64,000 nucleotides of DNA, taken from the NCBI RefSeq assembly GCF_018320785.1, contig NC_054868.1, positions 41,609,874-41,673,873 of the forward strand. Direction: 5' to 3'. The notes below the pieces were generated by a model that worked only from the letters and a program-made list of their open reading frames with translations, had not been told where the DNA came from and did no database searches. The translations under genes were made by a program, and so were the position numbers. Each line of letters opens with the position of its first letter. The first letter of the stretch is position 1. Below are positions 37,059 to 46,909 of this stretch, piece after piece. Source of the stretch: Cheilinus undulatus (lineage: Eukaryota > Chordata > Actinopteri > Labriformes > Labridae).

Positions 37059-37531
37059 GATGATGAGGTGTTGTATGAAGAAATTGTAGGCAGCACTGAG
37101 TCTGTTCCAGAGGAAGAGATGGTCATCTTTAACCTATTCACACCACAGGAAGAACAGCCTTCAACCTCTATCGTAAGTGAATAACCATAATATTCAACAC
37201 TACTCTCTATTACATTAAGTCTGTAATCATATCAAACTGATGATTTCTTGTTATAACTTATTGTTTTCTTTTATGTGTTAGGCAGTCTGTCACATTCAGG
37301 GATCTGTGTTCTCGACCAAAACGAGAGGGGACCATGAGGAAGAGGACAAAGCCACCGTCATTTGTCTTTACAAGTCAGGAACACCTGGAATACATTTCCA
37401 CAAAAGTAATGACACCTAAGAAGAAAGAAAAGGCAGACAAGTCAAGAGAAAATAGATGAGGAAAAAAGAAGGAGGAAGACGTACCCTGTAGAGCATGTCA
37501 GGTCCTCTATGGTGACCCCAGTGACCCAAAG
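37059..37531 (+). pseudogene. Pogo/Tigger-type transposase C-terminal remnant with intron
   Basis: Two exon-like blocks. Block 1, 37059-37172 (acceptor TTCCAG, donor GTAAGT), encodes DDEVLYEEIVGSTESVPEEE and MVIFNLFTPQEEQPSTSI. Block 2, 37286-37531 (acceptor GGCAG, donor GTATTG), encodes RPKREGTMRKRTKPPSFVFT, KKKEKADKSREN and the cysteine motif PCRACQVLYGDPSDPK. The two join in phase. An in-frame TGA at 37457-37459 breaks block 2. The basic KRTKPPS and CxxC..YGDPSDPK features resemble the C-terminus of CENP-B/pogo-like DDE proteins in fish transposons. Upstream DNA-binding and DDE domains were not found. Confidence 0.55.
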
Positions 37532-37879
37532 GTATTGTTCCACTGATGTTACCTTTTCCTTGTGCTCTTGGATTGCAAACCCTGCAGGCCTACATATGTG
37601 AACAAAGGTTGTGTATTATCTGACCGTGATTGTTGGATACTACTGTACTGTCACTTGTTATCTTGAACAGACTGTATTGAGCTGTAGGGGCTCAAACAAG
37701 TTAAAAAGTCCAGTTTTCATTCAGCAGAAGTGCTTGGAACTCTGATCAGACTCCAGATTATATGCTATGGGGATAACTCTTCATGATGAACTGTTTTCCC
37801 TCTAAGCATAAGAATATTTACTCATTTTGATTTTTGCACACGTAACTGTCCCTTCAGAATGCTGGACTATTTCCTTGCC

Positions 37880-38409
37880 CTCACTGGCATCAGCTCACAC
37901 ATCATACAAGCAGGTGCTGAAAGAAGTCAGCACCAGGAAGGCATCAGGTCCAGAACGGGTCCTGGGCAGGGTCCTGCGGGAGTGTGCTGACCAACTTGGA
38001 GACGTGTTTACAGACATCTTCGACATGTCCCTTCAACTATCCTTAGTCTCCACCTGCTTCAAAACAGCAACCATTGTCCCTGTGCCAAAGATCCCTGCAG
38101 CACGAGCCTTGGATGATTACTGGCCAGTTTCTCAATGTTTTGAGAGACTGATTCTGAATCCCATCTTCCCACGTGCTGTGGATAGTCTGCTGAAGCTCTC
38201 ACACCAAGAGTGGATGGATAAGTACTGCGGGCAGTCACGACAGTGCCCTTTCTTGTGCAATATTGTGCACTACACTACTACACATTTTCAAGAATATTTA
38301 ATCTTTTCTATCCTATGTTATATTATCTGCTGTTTGACTGACTGCTACCAGCAAGTTTTTGTTGTGTTGTCTTACCAGGGCAATGATAATAAAGTTTCTT
38401 CTTCTTCTC
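37880..38409 (+). mobile_element. LINE (non-LTR retrotransposon) reverse-transcriptase fragment with 3' tail
   Basis: Within an open frame the segments VLKEVSTRKASGPERVLGRV, LRECADQLGDVFTDIF, TIVPVPK and DDYWPV match the start of the reverse-transcriptase domain of L2/CR1-like LINEs. After DDYWPV the frame jumps to CFERLI, indicating a small internal deletion, and then most of the domain is missing. The 3' end is tgataataaagtttcttctt plus TTC repeats, a typical LINE tail. It is 5'-truncated and dead. Confidence 0.8.
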
Positions 38410-39930
38410 ATGGGAGTCCAACTATATGCTGGTGATCTGCACAGCCGCCTATTCTACATTTCACTGTATGGCGAAAAAAGTCATCTGTGCACCTGACAAC
38501 AAGGACGGGATGCGGCACTGCTGTGATATCCCTCCTTACACAGTGAAAGTTGGATGCTTCTCAGCATACTGGAGCTGCAGATTAGATCTTACCCACTGCA
38601 GAGGGCAGTATTGACTGTGTGAACTGGAACCAGTAGCCTACCACATCTGTCAGACTACTAACACAAACCCTCACATTTGAGTCATCGACTTTAAACAACA
38701 TTGCCTTTACCTGGGTAACCATATTCCAGGTAAGAATGACTTTTTATGTGTATACAATAATACAGTTGATTATGGATGTATAGAAAAAAAACGTGTTGCA
38801 GGGAGCTGAGATTGTCAGGGGAAGCCCTGTGTTTACTTGGAAGTGTAAAAAAACAGCTTTTTGTGTTCCTGCAGCCAGCCTCAAGACGCTTGGGATTAAC
38901 ACTCTGTTTAAGACAGATCCAGTGTTGAAAGCGAGTGTGCAATCTAATGCAATGTCTGCGTGCAGTTACATTACAGTGTAAATAATTGTGTCATATACCT
39001 GAATTGGCCAGGTTGATGATATATATTATCTGCATAGAGATGAATTTATGACCATTTTTAGCTCTGTTATGTATTTTTCTTCCTCAATGGAGGTCTGCTC
39101 AGGGTGAACCCCCAAGGCAAGAATAAGAGGCGTACAATCTCGGTGAGATGACTGTAAGACATCACTAATAGCAGCTCTTGCAGTATTGTTGATCGCTGAC
39201 AAGGTATCCCCTCACTGAATCCCTTCAAGAAAGTTGTGAAAAGTAAACTGTTTAACGGACTGATCATGTCTGCTGTGTTCCTCAGCATTCTCGCCTTGGC
39301 CATACAGCACCATGAGCAAGTGAGGAGCATTGTCTGTCAGTCTGCCAACTGTATGTCTTTTCTGGGCTTCTGTAAAAGTCAGCTGAGGGAGTGAATGACT
39401 CCTTTTCCCTTTAATTCAAGACTTTTTCCTTTATCCTCAGTATGCAAATGCGATGTAAATCAAGTCATCCTTGTCCCCTCCCCTTTAGAACCCCTGCCCC
39501 CACGCCAAAAGAGTGACAGAAACAAAGCTGTAAATCAGGAATCATAAGAAGAAACGTACGGAGCCCCTTAAGGGACATGGGAGAAAAAAATTAAAAATGG
39601 GAGAAAAAAAAAACGTGAGGGTTGTGCTACAACCCAGGTTTTACGAGTGAAGAACTCGAGTTCTTCCCCATGCCGATGACAGCTTGGTAACGTGAGTAAG
39701 AACTCGAGTTCGAAATTAAGTAAAACCATTTTTTTGAAACAGTTTGCGAGATCTTGCAAAAGTAGATTGAAATCATAGACATAATATGTACAGTCATTGA
39801 GGGTTTTTGTAGATGTGATGATTCTCTGCTGAGTTATTGTGGTAGAAAGGCTGAATGTGTGAGTATCTCTCTAACTCTACCTAAGTTCGAAATTGGCCTT
39901 GAATGAAAAGACATTAAATCTGTGCTTACA
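38410..39930. other. Intergenic, no clear gene
   Basis: No recognised protein. A minus-strand frame at 39067-39330 (87 codons) is open but unrecognised. Two copies of aagaactcgagttc lie at about 39648 and 39698. A short stretch near 38868 (tgttcctgcagccagcctca) matches the interior of the hAT-like family at 42.8 kb. Confidence 0.5.
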
Positions 39931-39935
39931 CCGCG

Positions 39936-41050
39936 TTCCACATTATTATGCAAATGATATTTTTCTCTGATTTCCCTAAATATTAATGCAAATGACAGTC
40001 AGAATATTTTTCAAGTCATCAGCCATTAGAGCATAATTCAAATGTTTTTGAACAAACTTCATAATGACAAGAATTATTAAAAAAAAAATAAAATCTCAAA
40101 ATGCACTGTCCCACATTATTAAGCACAACAGCTTTTTAAAACATTTTATGGGTTGTAAAGAACTGAAGATGGTCATTTGTAGAAACTGCAGCATCAGGGG
40201 GTCATATTTATTGAAATCAAAGCTATTTCAATCAAAAACATCTTAACAGGACAAGTTCCATGTTAACATAGGAGCCCTTCTTTGATATCACCTTCACTAT
40301 TCTTGCATCCATTGAATTTGTGAGTTTTTGGAGAGTTTCTGCGAGAATTTTTTTTTGCAGGATATCAGAATATCCTCCCAGAGCTGCTGTTTTGATGTGA
40401 ACTTCTTGAGGATGCTCCAGAGGTTCTCAGAAGGGTTGAGGTCAGGGGAGGATGGGGGCCACACCATGAGTTTCTCTCCTTTTATGCCCATAGCAGCCAA
40501 TGACACAGAGGTTTTCTTTGCAGCATGAGATGGTGCATTGTCATGCTTGAAGAAAATTTTGCTACAGAAGGCACGATTCTCTTTTTGTACCATGGAAGAA
40601 AGTGGTCAGTCAGAAACTCTATATACTTTGCTGAGGTCATTTTCACACCTTCAGGGACCCTAAAGGGGCCTGTCAGCTCTCTTCTCACGATTCCGGCCCA
40701 AACATGACTCCGCCCCCTCCTTGTTGACATCCCGGCCTCATTGGGACATGGTGGCCATCCACCAACCATCCACCACTCCTCCATCTGGACCATCCAGGGT
40801 TGCACGGCACTCATCAGTCAACAAGACTGTTTGAAAATGAGTCTTCATGCATTTCTGGGCCCACTGCAACCATTTCTGCTTGTGAGCACTGGTTAGGGTG
40901 GCTGGATAGTAGGTTTACACACGACTGCAAGCCTCTGGAGGATCCTAGACCTTGAGGTTGGTGGGACTCCAGAGGCACCAGCAGCTTCAAATACTTGTTT
41001 GCTGCTTTGTAATGGCATTTTAGCATCTGCTCTCTTAATCTGATGTATTT
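39936..41050 (-). mobile_element. Tc1/mariner-like element (D,D,E transposase relic)
   Basis: On the minus strand transposase pieces occur in order: VWAGIVRRELTGPFRVPEGV and FLTDHFLPWYKK (frame 40482-40814), then HDNAPSHAAKK and WPPSSPDLNPSENLWSILKK (frame 40297-40593). The HDNAPSHAAK and SPDLNPSENLW blocks carry the second and third catalytic acidic residues of the superfamily. A frameshift separates the two frames. The left end starts gttccacattattatgcaaa near 39939; the right end is not defined. Confidence 0.85.
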
Positions 41051-41071
41051 GTCAGTCAGAAATCTTCCTCA

Positions 41072-41371
41072 CTATGTCTTTATCTGCACAAACCCGTCTG
41101 TGCTCTTTCTGATCACCTTTAAAGGCCACACATCTTTGTTTGGTGTCAGGGCAGAGTTCAAACAGCGCCTTTCTTGAGGATTCAATCCAAAGGTGTTCGA
41201 GGCTACCAGAACAAGTTCATCTTGGCTCATTGTTTTTATCTTGACCATGAGAAATCTTAAAAACTCACCCTTAACTATGAGCTTGCCATCAACGATCTCA
41301 AGAATCACAGGTTTTAAAAGTGGCTGAATAAATCCAAGAGGAGTCGTCCCTCTGCACTCACGGTCAGCCAT
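41072..41371 (-). CDS. 99-codon open frame, probably repeat-derived
   Basis: Open from ATG to stop on the minus strand: MADRECRGTTPLGFIQPLLK, then EIVDGKLIVKGEFLRF and KTMSQDELVLVASNTFG. It lies between the Tc1-like relic and a hAT-like fragment. The composition looks like a real protein, and its start recalls short frames repeated in fish genomes, possibly an ORF1-like product of a retrotransposon; I cannot name the family. No introns or promoter are seen. A host gene is less likely. Confidence 0.4.
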   Translation of the reverse strand: MADRECRGTTPLGFIQPLLKPVILEIVDGKLIVKGEFLRFLMVKIKTMSQDELVLVASNTFGLNPQERRCLNSALTPNKDVWPLKVIRKSTDGFVQIKT

Positions 41372-41387
41372 CTTGTCTATGTCCCTA

Positions 41388-41490
41388 GACCAGGTGTGCC
41401 CACACTTTTTTGGCTTGTGAGCTACTTATGAAATGACCAGCTCAGTGTGATCTACCTACCAAAAGAAAAAAAAAATCACAAAAACTGCAA
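41388..41490. repeat. hAT-like MITE fragment
   Basis: caggtgtgcccacacttttt followed by tggcttgtgagctactta and tgatctacct matches a known style of teleost hAT MITE start (CAGGGGTGCCCAAACTTTTT). Right end not found. Confidence 0.5.
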
Positions 41491-42129
41491 GGGAGCTTGA
41501 TAACAACAACTTTCTAACACAAGAAGCAACAGTAAACCATCCATAATGTTCCACAAAGAACGGCAGTAGCTGTTCTTCCCAATGAAGACACCCTGGGCCA
41601 GAACCTGTGACAGCAATAAACACCACATAATCTGTGTAACATGCCACTGTTCTGACAGCAGTGTCTTATAATTAACTAATATTTTTTCTTTTACTATATT
41701 TAGGTCTACTACAGTTTAAAACAAAACTGATGTTTACCTTAAAAAGCATCTCAATGGAGAATACAGCAGAAAATGGGTAGTGAAAGCCTTTCAGGATTAA
41801 TCTCTCCTAAAAGAACAAAGTGAACAGAATGAATGTAAGATCATGAACATCTGGTTTTTGGACATTGCAAGCAAATAAATGTGAAATAGGGGATGTAAAT
41901 TATTTGATAGGCTACAAATGCCAACAAGATTAAAAAGTAAATGTTTTCATCAGAGGAATCCATGCTGGCATTTTTGGAAATGAGTACATCATTTTTTTAC
42001 TCTAACTTTCAAATAACTTTAAATATATTCATATTTAACTCCCAAATCACTAACTGGGAATTTATAAAGTTATGTTTCTCACCGTGCTTTCAGGGTTGAT
42101 AGCATCACTGTTGCAATGGTGACGGTATA

Positions 42130-42190
42130 GCAATTTTTTACACTTACGCATTGGCTTGATTTTTCAGGACCAAAGGTTGCCGCTTGGTTG
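42130..42190 (+). repeat. Fragment of the 42388-42905 hAT-like family
   Basis: gacggtatagcaatttttta, then CGCATTGGCTTGATTTTTCA and ggttgccgcttgg match the right end of the nearby full copy. Only the last 60 bp are present. Confidence 0.65.
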
Positions 42191-42387
42191 ACTCCCAACC
42201 TGAAGAAGAACAGAACAACACGTTTTTCCATTTTTTTCTCATTTGTGGTCAAAATATGAAAAACTAAAAATGACTAGTTTTTCCATTTTTGGTCAAACGG
42301 AGTAATGGCTCGTTTCTCCATTTTTTCCTTTTTTGGTCTAAAACGGAATAACAAGGGTTTTTCCCATTTTTTGGGTCTGGTTTTAAC

Positions 42388-42905
42388 CATAGACTGTAGA
42401 AAGAACTGGACAAACCCCTTGTGACGTCAGTCATCTGCTTACAATGGGCGGACTCAAATGGCTCTTGAAGCCAATCCGTGGAGGCTTCCATATTGAAATC
42501 GCAGTCTCAACCGAACTTTGGATCAACCTAACGCGTGACTTCCTGTCAGCCTGCTAGCTAGCATTCCAGATGACAGAAATGGAGCCTCTGCCTGCTGAGC
42601 TATCTGTCAATCAAATGAGACGCGCCAATCAGCTTTCATCCTAAATATAATCCAAATGATCGTGGTACAAAAAATTCACCCCCCTACAGTGGTAGCACAG
42701 TAAGACACTAGCTAATGAGACATGTTTGGTGTTTTGGACCAGGCTGTAAACCAGTTTATTTCTAGTGTCAAAACCAGCTGTTTTACAGGTGTGCAGACGG
42801 GACTTCCGGTGTTCCTGCAGCCAGACTCAAGTGGGCACTCGCGGTATAGCAACTTTTTGCACTTCCACATTGGCTTCATTTTTCAGGACCGGAGGTTGCC
42901 GCTTG
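42388..42905 (+). mobile_element. hAT-like nonautonomous element (full-length copy)
   Basis: Starts catagactgtagaaag and ends ggaggttgccgcttg, the two termini defined by the copy at 28828-29367. It is 518 bp. Flanking octamers are gttttaac and gtcagggg, which do not match, so the original target duplication is lost or the copy arose by recombination. The flanking 42190-42387 holds imperfect repeats of a TTTTTCCATTTTTGGTC motif. Confidence 0.8.
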
Positions 42906-43429
42906 GTCAGGGGTCAGAGACGGGGGTTGTAAAACAACAAAAGGAGAGGACATTAAACAGAGTTGGTTTCCTCGTTTTAATAAAAAAACAAAACAAAAAA
43001 AACAAAAAAACAAAAAGGAAAATAGCAGCCTTTATTCGTTTTTGATTTGTGTCCAGAATCGAAAAACGAGTGAAGTTGGCCATTTCCTCAATTTCCTTTC
43101 AGTCAAATGCCCTTTCAAAATAAATTATACTTTGGTATCCTGACCATTAATCATGTAAGTCTGACCTACACTGGAAGTAAATTACTTTTTCAAATTATTT
43201 TTCTTCTGCTAACCTTTCTGCTAGCTTGGTAGTTTCTACTAAACATTTTACCTGTAGCAGTGCTACCTATCGTTTTCTGCTCATAATTGAATTATTCTAT
43301 ATATCAAAGATGCTGATTTGGTGACTTTATCGTCTTATTGTGTGTGGTTGGTTTCACCTCACCTTCTTTATCCTTGTTGAATTTCACTGCATGGATTAAG
43401 TCTGGCAGATTTTGTTTATTACATCCACC

Positions 43430-43680
43430 AAGGAGGTTATGTGATCAGCAGGGTTTGTTAGTTAGTTAATTAGTTTGTTAGCAACATAACTCAAAAAGTT
43501 ATGGATGAATTTTGATGAAATTTTCAGGAAATGTAAGAAATGGCATGAGGAAGAACTGATTAGTTCTTGGGAGTGACCCAGATCACTGTCTGGATCCAGA
43601 AATTTTTTAAAGGATTCTGTACTATTGGGAGATAGGTCTGCGCTCTCCGAGTGCTTTTCTAGTTTGTTAACATTTATTTA
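43430..43680 (+). repeat. Interspersed repeat, copy 1
   Basis: Contains accaaggaggttatgtgatc, aactcaaaaagttatggatg, gattttgatgaaattttca-like sequence, ggatccagaaatttttt and tgcgctctccgagtgctttt. A second copy lies at 44140-44350. It is a dispersed repeat known in many animal genomes; I cannot assign a class. No coding potential. Confidence 0.7.
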
Positions 43681-44059
43681 AATTATATCATGAAAGCTAG
43701 CTAGTAGAACATCAGCTGACTTATTAGTCTCCATTGAAAGTAAGTTAGCCACTCACCTACTTCTTCTGTGTGGGGCAGTTTACAAAATCTACAGTTTACA
43801 ATACTGTGTATTTAGACGCGTTTTGCCTGGAGGTGGTACTTCAGACTTGTGCTTCGGCAGTTCATCACCACAGTACATACACACAACTTTTGTTTCACCC
43901 AGACGTTCAGAAGGCAGCTTTTTAAATCTAAATTAGCCATGAAGCAGACCTGGTGTCTGTCTCCTCACTCTTCACTGCTGGCTGCGTTTGACCCGCCTTT
44001 AACCTTTTCATCCCAGGAACGTAAACATCTGCGCAGGAGGAAGTTGTGGTCGAACTTAG

Positions 44060-44135
44060 TCATATGATTAAATTGCGTTATTCTTTCAACGCGTTAAGAT
44101 TTCCAGATTAATCACGAGCGTTAACGCGTTTATAT
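44060..44135. repeat. hAT-like terminal fragment (gcgttaacgcgtt type)
   Basis: attaaattgcgttattcttt, then CAACGCGTTAAGATTT and cgagcgttaacgcgtttata. The GCGTTAACGCGTT-type sequence is frequent at ends of teleost hAT-like repeats. It directly precedes the second copy of the 43430-43680 repeat. Confidence 0.45.
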
Positions 44136-44139
44136 TGAC

Positions 44140-44350
44140 GAACCTATTGGCAGTATAACTCAGAAAGTTATGGACAGATTTTGATGAAATTTTCAGGAAA
44201 TGTAAGAAATGGTATAAGGAAGAACTGATTAGATTTTGGGAGTGATCCTGATCACCATCTGGATCCAGGAATTTTTTAAAGGATTCTTTACTATTGGGAG
44301 ATGGGGCTAATGGCGGAGGTCTGCGCTCTCCTAGTGCTTTTCTAGGTTTT
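44140..44350 (+). repeat. Interspersed repeat, copy 2
   Basis: Matches 43485-43675: aactcagaaagttatggaca, ggaatttttt and aggtctgcgctctcctagtg. It lacks the first 50-60 bp of copy 1 and retains the extra block gggctaatggcggaggtctg, which copy 1 has lost. Confidence 0.7.
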
Positions 44351-44399
44351 ATTGTGACAGCCAGCATACTTAGATAAAAACTGTTTGTTTATCATTTCG

Positions 44400-46905
44400 G
44401 GTTGCACAATATTGAATTTTTGCCTGTGTCAGATATCATGCATCTCTATCATCAACTCTTGGCTTAAGAACACCAGAAATGAAGTTCAATACCTTGCAGG
44501 CAGCATGTTGTATGTGTAGGGAAGTTGTGATTCTGAGGAACTCAGGACACATGAAGACCTGTCCACACCTAACAAACAAAAACTCCTGCACTGGCAATGA
44601 AAGCACCTAAAACATGAAAATCAATTAGACTGTTAGAGACCTTAAAGAGCTGTATTTTGGGTTTTATATGGTATTAGAACTAAGGATGATTATAAGATCA
44701 TCACAGGACTGTTGTTTATTAAGATTGGAGTGGGTAAATGTATGATTGCATTTGCAACATGGCTTTACATCAGTGATAGTGTGTTCCTCTTTGAAGTCAT
44801 TTTTATTGCTACATCCTTGTGTCCCTCTGCTTTAAAGGAATGTATTTTTACCAATGCATTTTAAGTGTAGTCCTCTTGCAGCACACACACACAGGCACAC
44901 TCACGCGCACTCACGCACAGAGCAAGGGTGGCACTTTTAGTCCAACTATGCTGTTGAGTCAGCTGTTTTAGCATCAGATGCTAACTGTGCAGATCAATGT
45001 CTCCTCGGTCTATTAGTCATACTGGCCCTATTAGCATCTGCTATTCGAATCTCCTCATCAATACCATTGATCAAGCTGCTTAGGCTTCGGGACAAAAAGG
45101 GACAAAGAGAGGAGAGAAAGAGAGAGAGTGGGACATCGATCTGATCAGACATTCAGCTTGGTATAAGACAGCAGTAAGTGTTTCTCAGACTGGAATAGAA
45201 CCAGTTTGGATTATGTAACTTTTGTTTTACAAGTATAACTTTTAAGTTTTAGATATTGGAGTGAATGATGCTGAAAGGTATAGTTCAATCATTTCTGTTT
45301 AGTCAGTATTTAAGTTACTTTTCCAAACTAAAATGTTAAATTCATGATCTTCATTTTCTAATGCAAGGATTTTTTCCTGCTTTTTGTTTGATTTCACTTA
45401 AAACTTAATTTTTTGTTGTCAAACTACCACAAATATATTAAACATCTGAAAAGCACAGTTATTTACTTTTTACTATCAATTACACAATACAAGTAAATGC
45501 ACACTATCTACATTTCTTACAGTAAAAAGTCTACATTAATTCAAAAATGAATACCACTGTATTTATAAATACACACTAGATCTTCAGCTTTCTCTCTTTG
45601 ACACCGGCTTGGCAGAACAGATGAGCAGGCTGGCAGCTGTCTCTTTTCCCTTGTCATTACTGTCTTAATCCTGCAGATGACAGCAGAGTGCTGATGACAT
45701 GGGACTCACTGTGAGGCTCTCTCTCTGAAGTTAATATCAGTATAATCTCAGTAATAGTCCCAGTAGTCCCTTTAATCCTGTTTACAGATCATAATTTGTA
45801 TGTGTTGGAGCTTCTTGCCTGACAGGAAGTGTTTGTGGTTAGCTGTGGTAGGCCTAAATGTCCCTCATTTGGGACTGATTCCCCTCCTTGGAGCCCAGTG
45901 ACTCACAGAAGTTCAAAGTGACTTTAGGCCATCTTTTCAACAAATGTATTTCTCTGGAACACTGCTCTTGTTTGTGCAAAACAAGCATGTAATCTCCCTC
46001 ATCTGATGTTTATAAAAAAGCGGTCCAAAGTTGACTTAAAAAGCTTGTGAACTTTAACAAATCTGTGAAGAAGACAAAGCTGTTCTGTACATCCTCTCCT
46101 CTCATCTTTGCCGTGTGTGTGCGTGTGTCTGAGTGTGGTCTTGGTTATTTTACTTTCAGTTCAGAGAGGCCAAGGACCAATGGAGCTGACAGCCAACACA
46201 CAAGGAGACAATGCATCACTGGAAGTTAAACCGAAAGGTCAAGTTAACTGTAAGAAATATTTTTAGAGCTGTAATCAGTTTGTGTATTTAGGTGAGCCCG
46301 AAGGGTTTTTAGGTGACAGTAGATTATCACACTGAGAGTAGCATGTGTCCGAGATCACCTGAATTTTGCATGTATCACATGTCAGTTTTGTATATTAGTC
46401 AATACTGAGATCTATAACGATGCATAAATCTAAGTCAGACCTAAAGCACTCTTTAAAGTTTAAAGAACAAGGATGATCAAAGATAGAGACTTCAGCTGAC
46501 CTGTCTGTTAGTCCAAACTCAGGCTTCACAAAGTTATTCCTATGTGGTCAGTACTTACAGATGATTTGTTGGTTGCAAATAAGAGAAATTTTCATATCTG
46601 CTGACATGGAAATAAAGCCAATAATGTCAGGCATCCCGACAACTGTGATTTTGGTATGGTCTTTGTTTGATCATTATTTGAGTTATGCTGCTCAATCTTT
46701 CCTTATTTTGTCGGTGATTATTAATTGTGATACTTTGTAACTATTGTTAATTTTTCCTATCTATATGACATTCTGTAACTTACCGTGTCACTACAGGAGT
46801 GAGAACAATTCTTTGAATCAATCAGCAAAATATTTTTTCTAATTTTTTTGATTTCTTTTTTTTACATGTGCACCACACTTCAATGATTCAGATCATCAAA
46901 CAATT
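44400..46905. other. Intergenic with exon-like segments
   Basis: No confirmed gene. A CA-rich microsatellite lies at 44880-44925. A GA-rich stretch and a donor-like cagcagtaagtg occur near 45170. An acceptor-like ttactttcag (to 46159) precedes a short frame from ATG 46180, MELTANTQGDNASLEVKPK, which stops soon after a weak donor near 46237. These could be exons of a non-coding transcript; support is weak. Confidence 0.35.
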
Positions 46906-46909
46906 TTTA

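Noticed and set aside
36805..37141. Ser/Leu-rich and Glu/Arg-rich open frames on both strands
   Set aside because: They translate a GA/CT low-complexity tract; open frames on both strands are expected from such composition.
37827..38435. 202-codon frame as a possible host gene
   Set aside because: The central part matches LINE reverse transcriptase and the 3' end is a LINE tail with TTC repeats, so it is a truncated retrotransposon.
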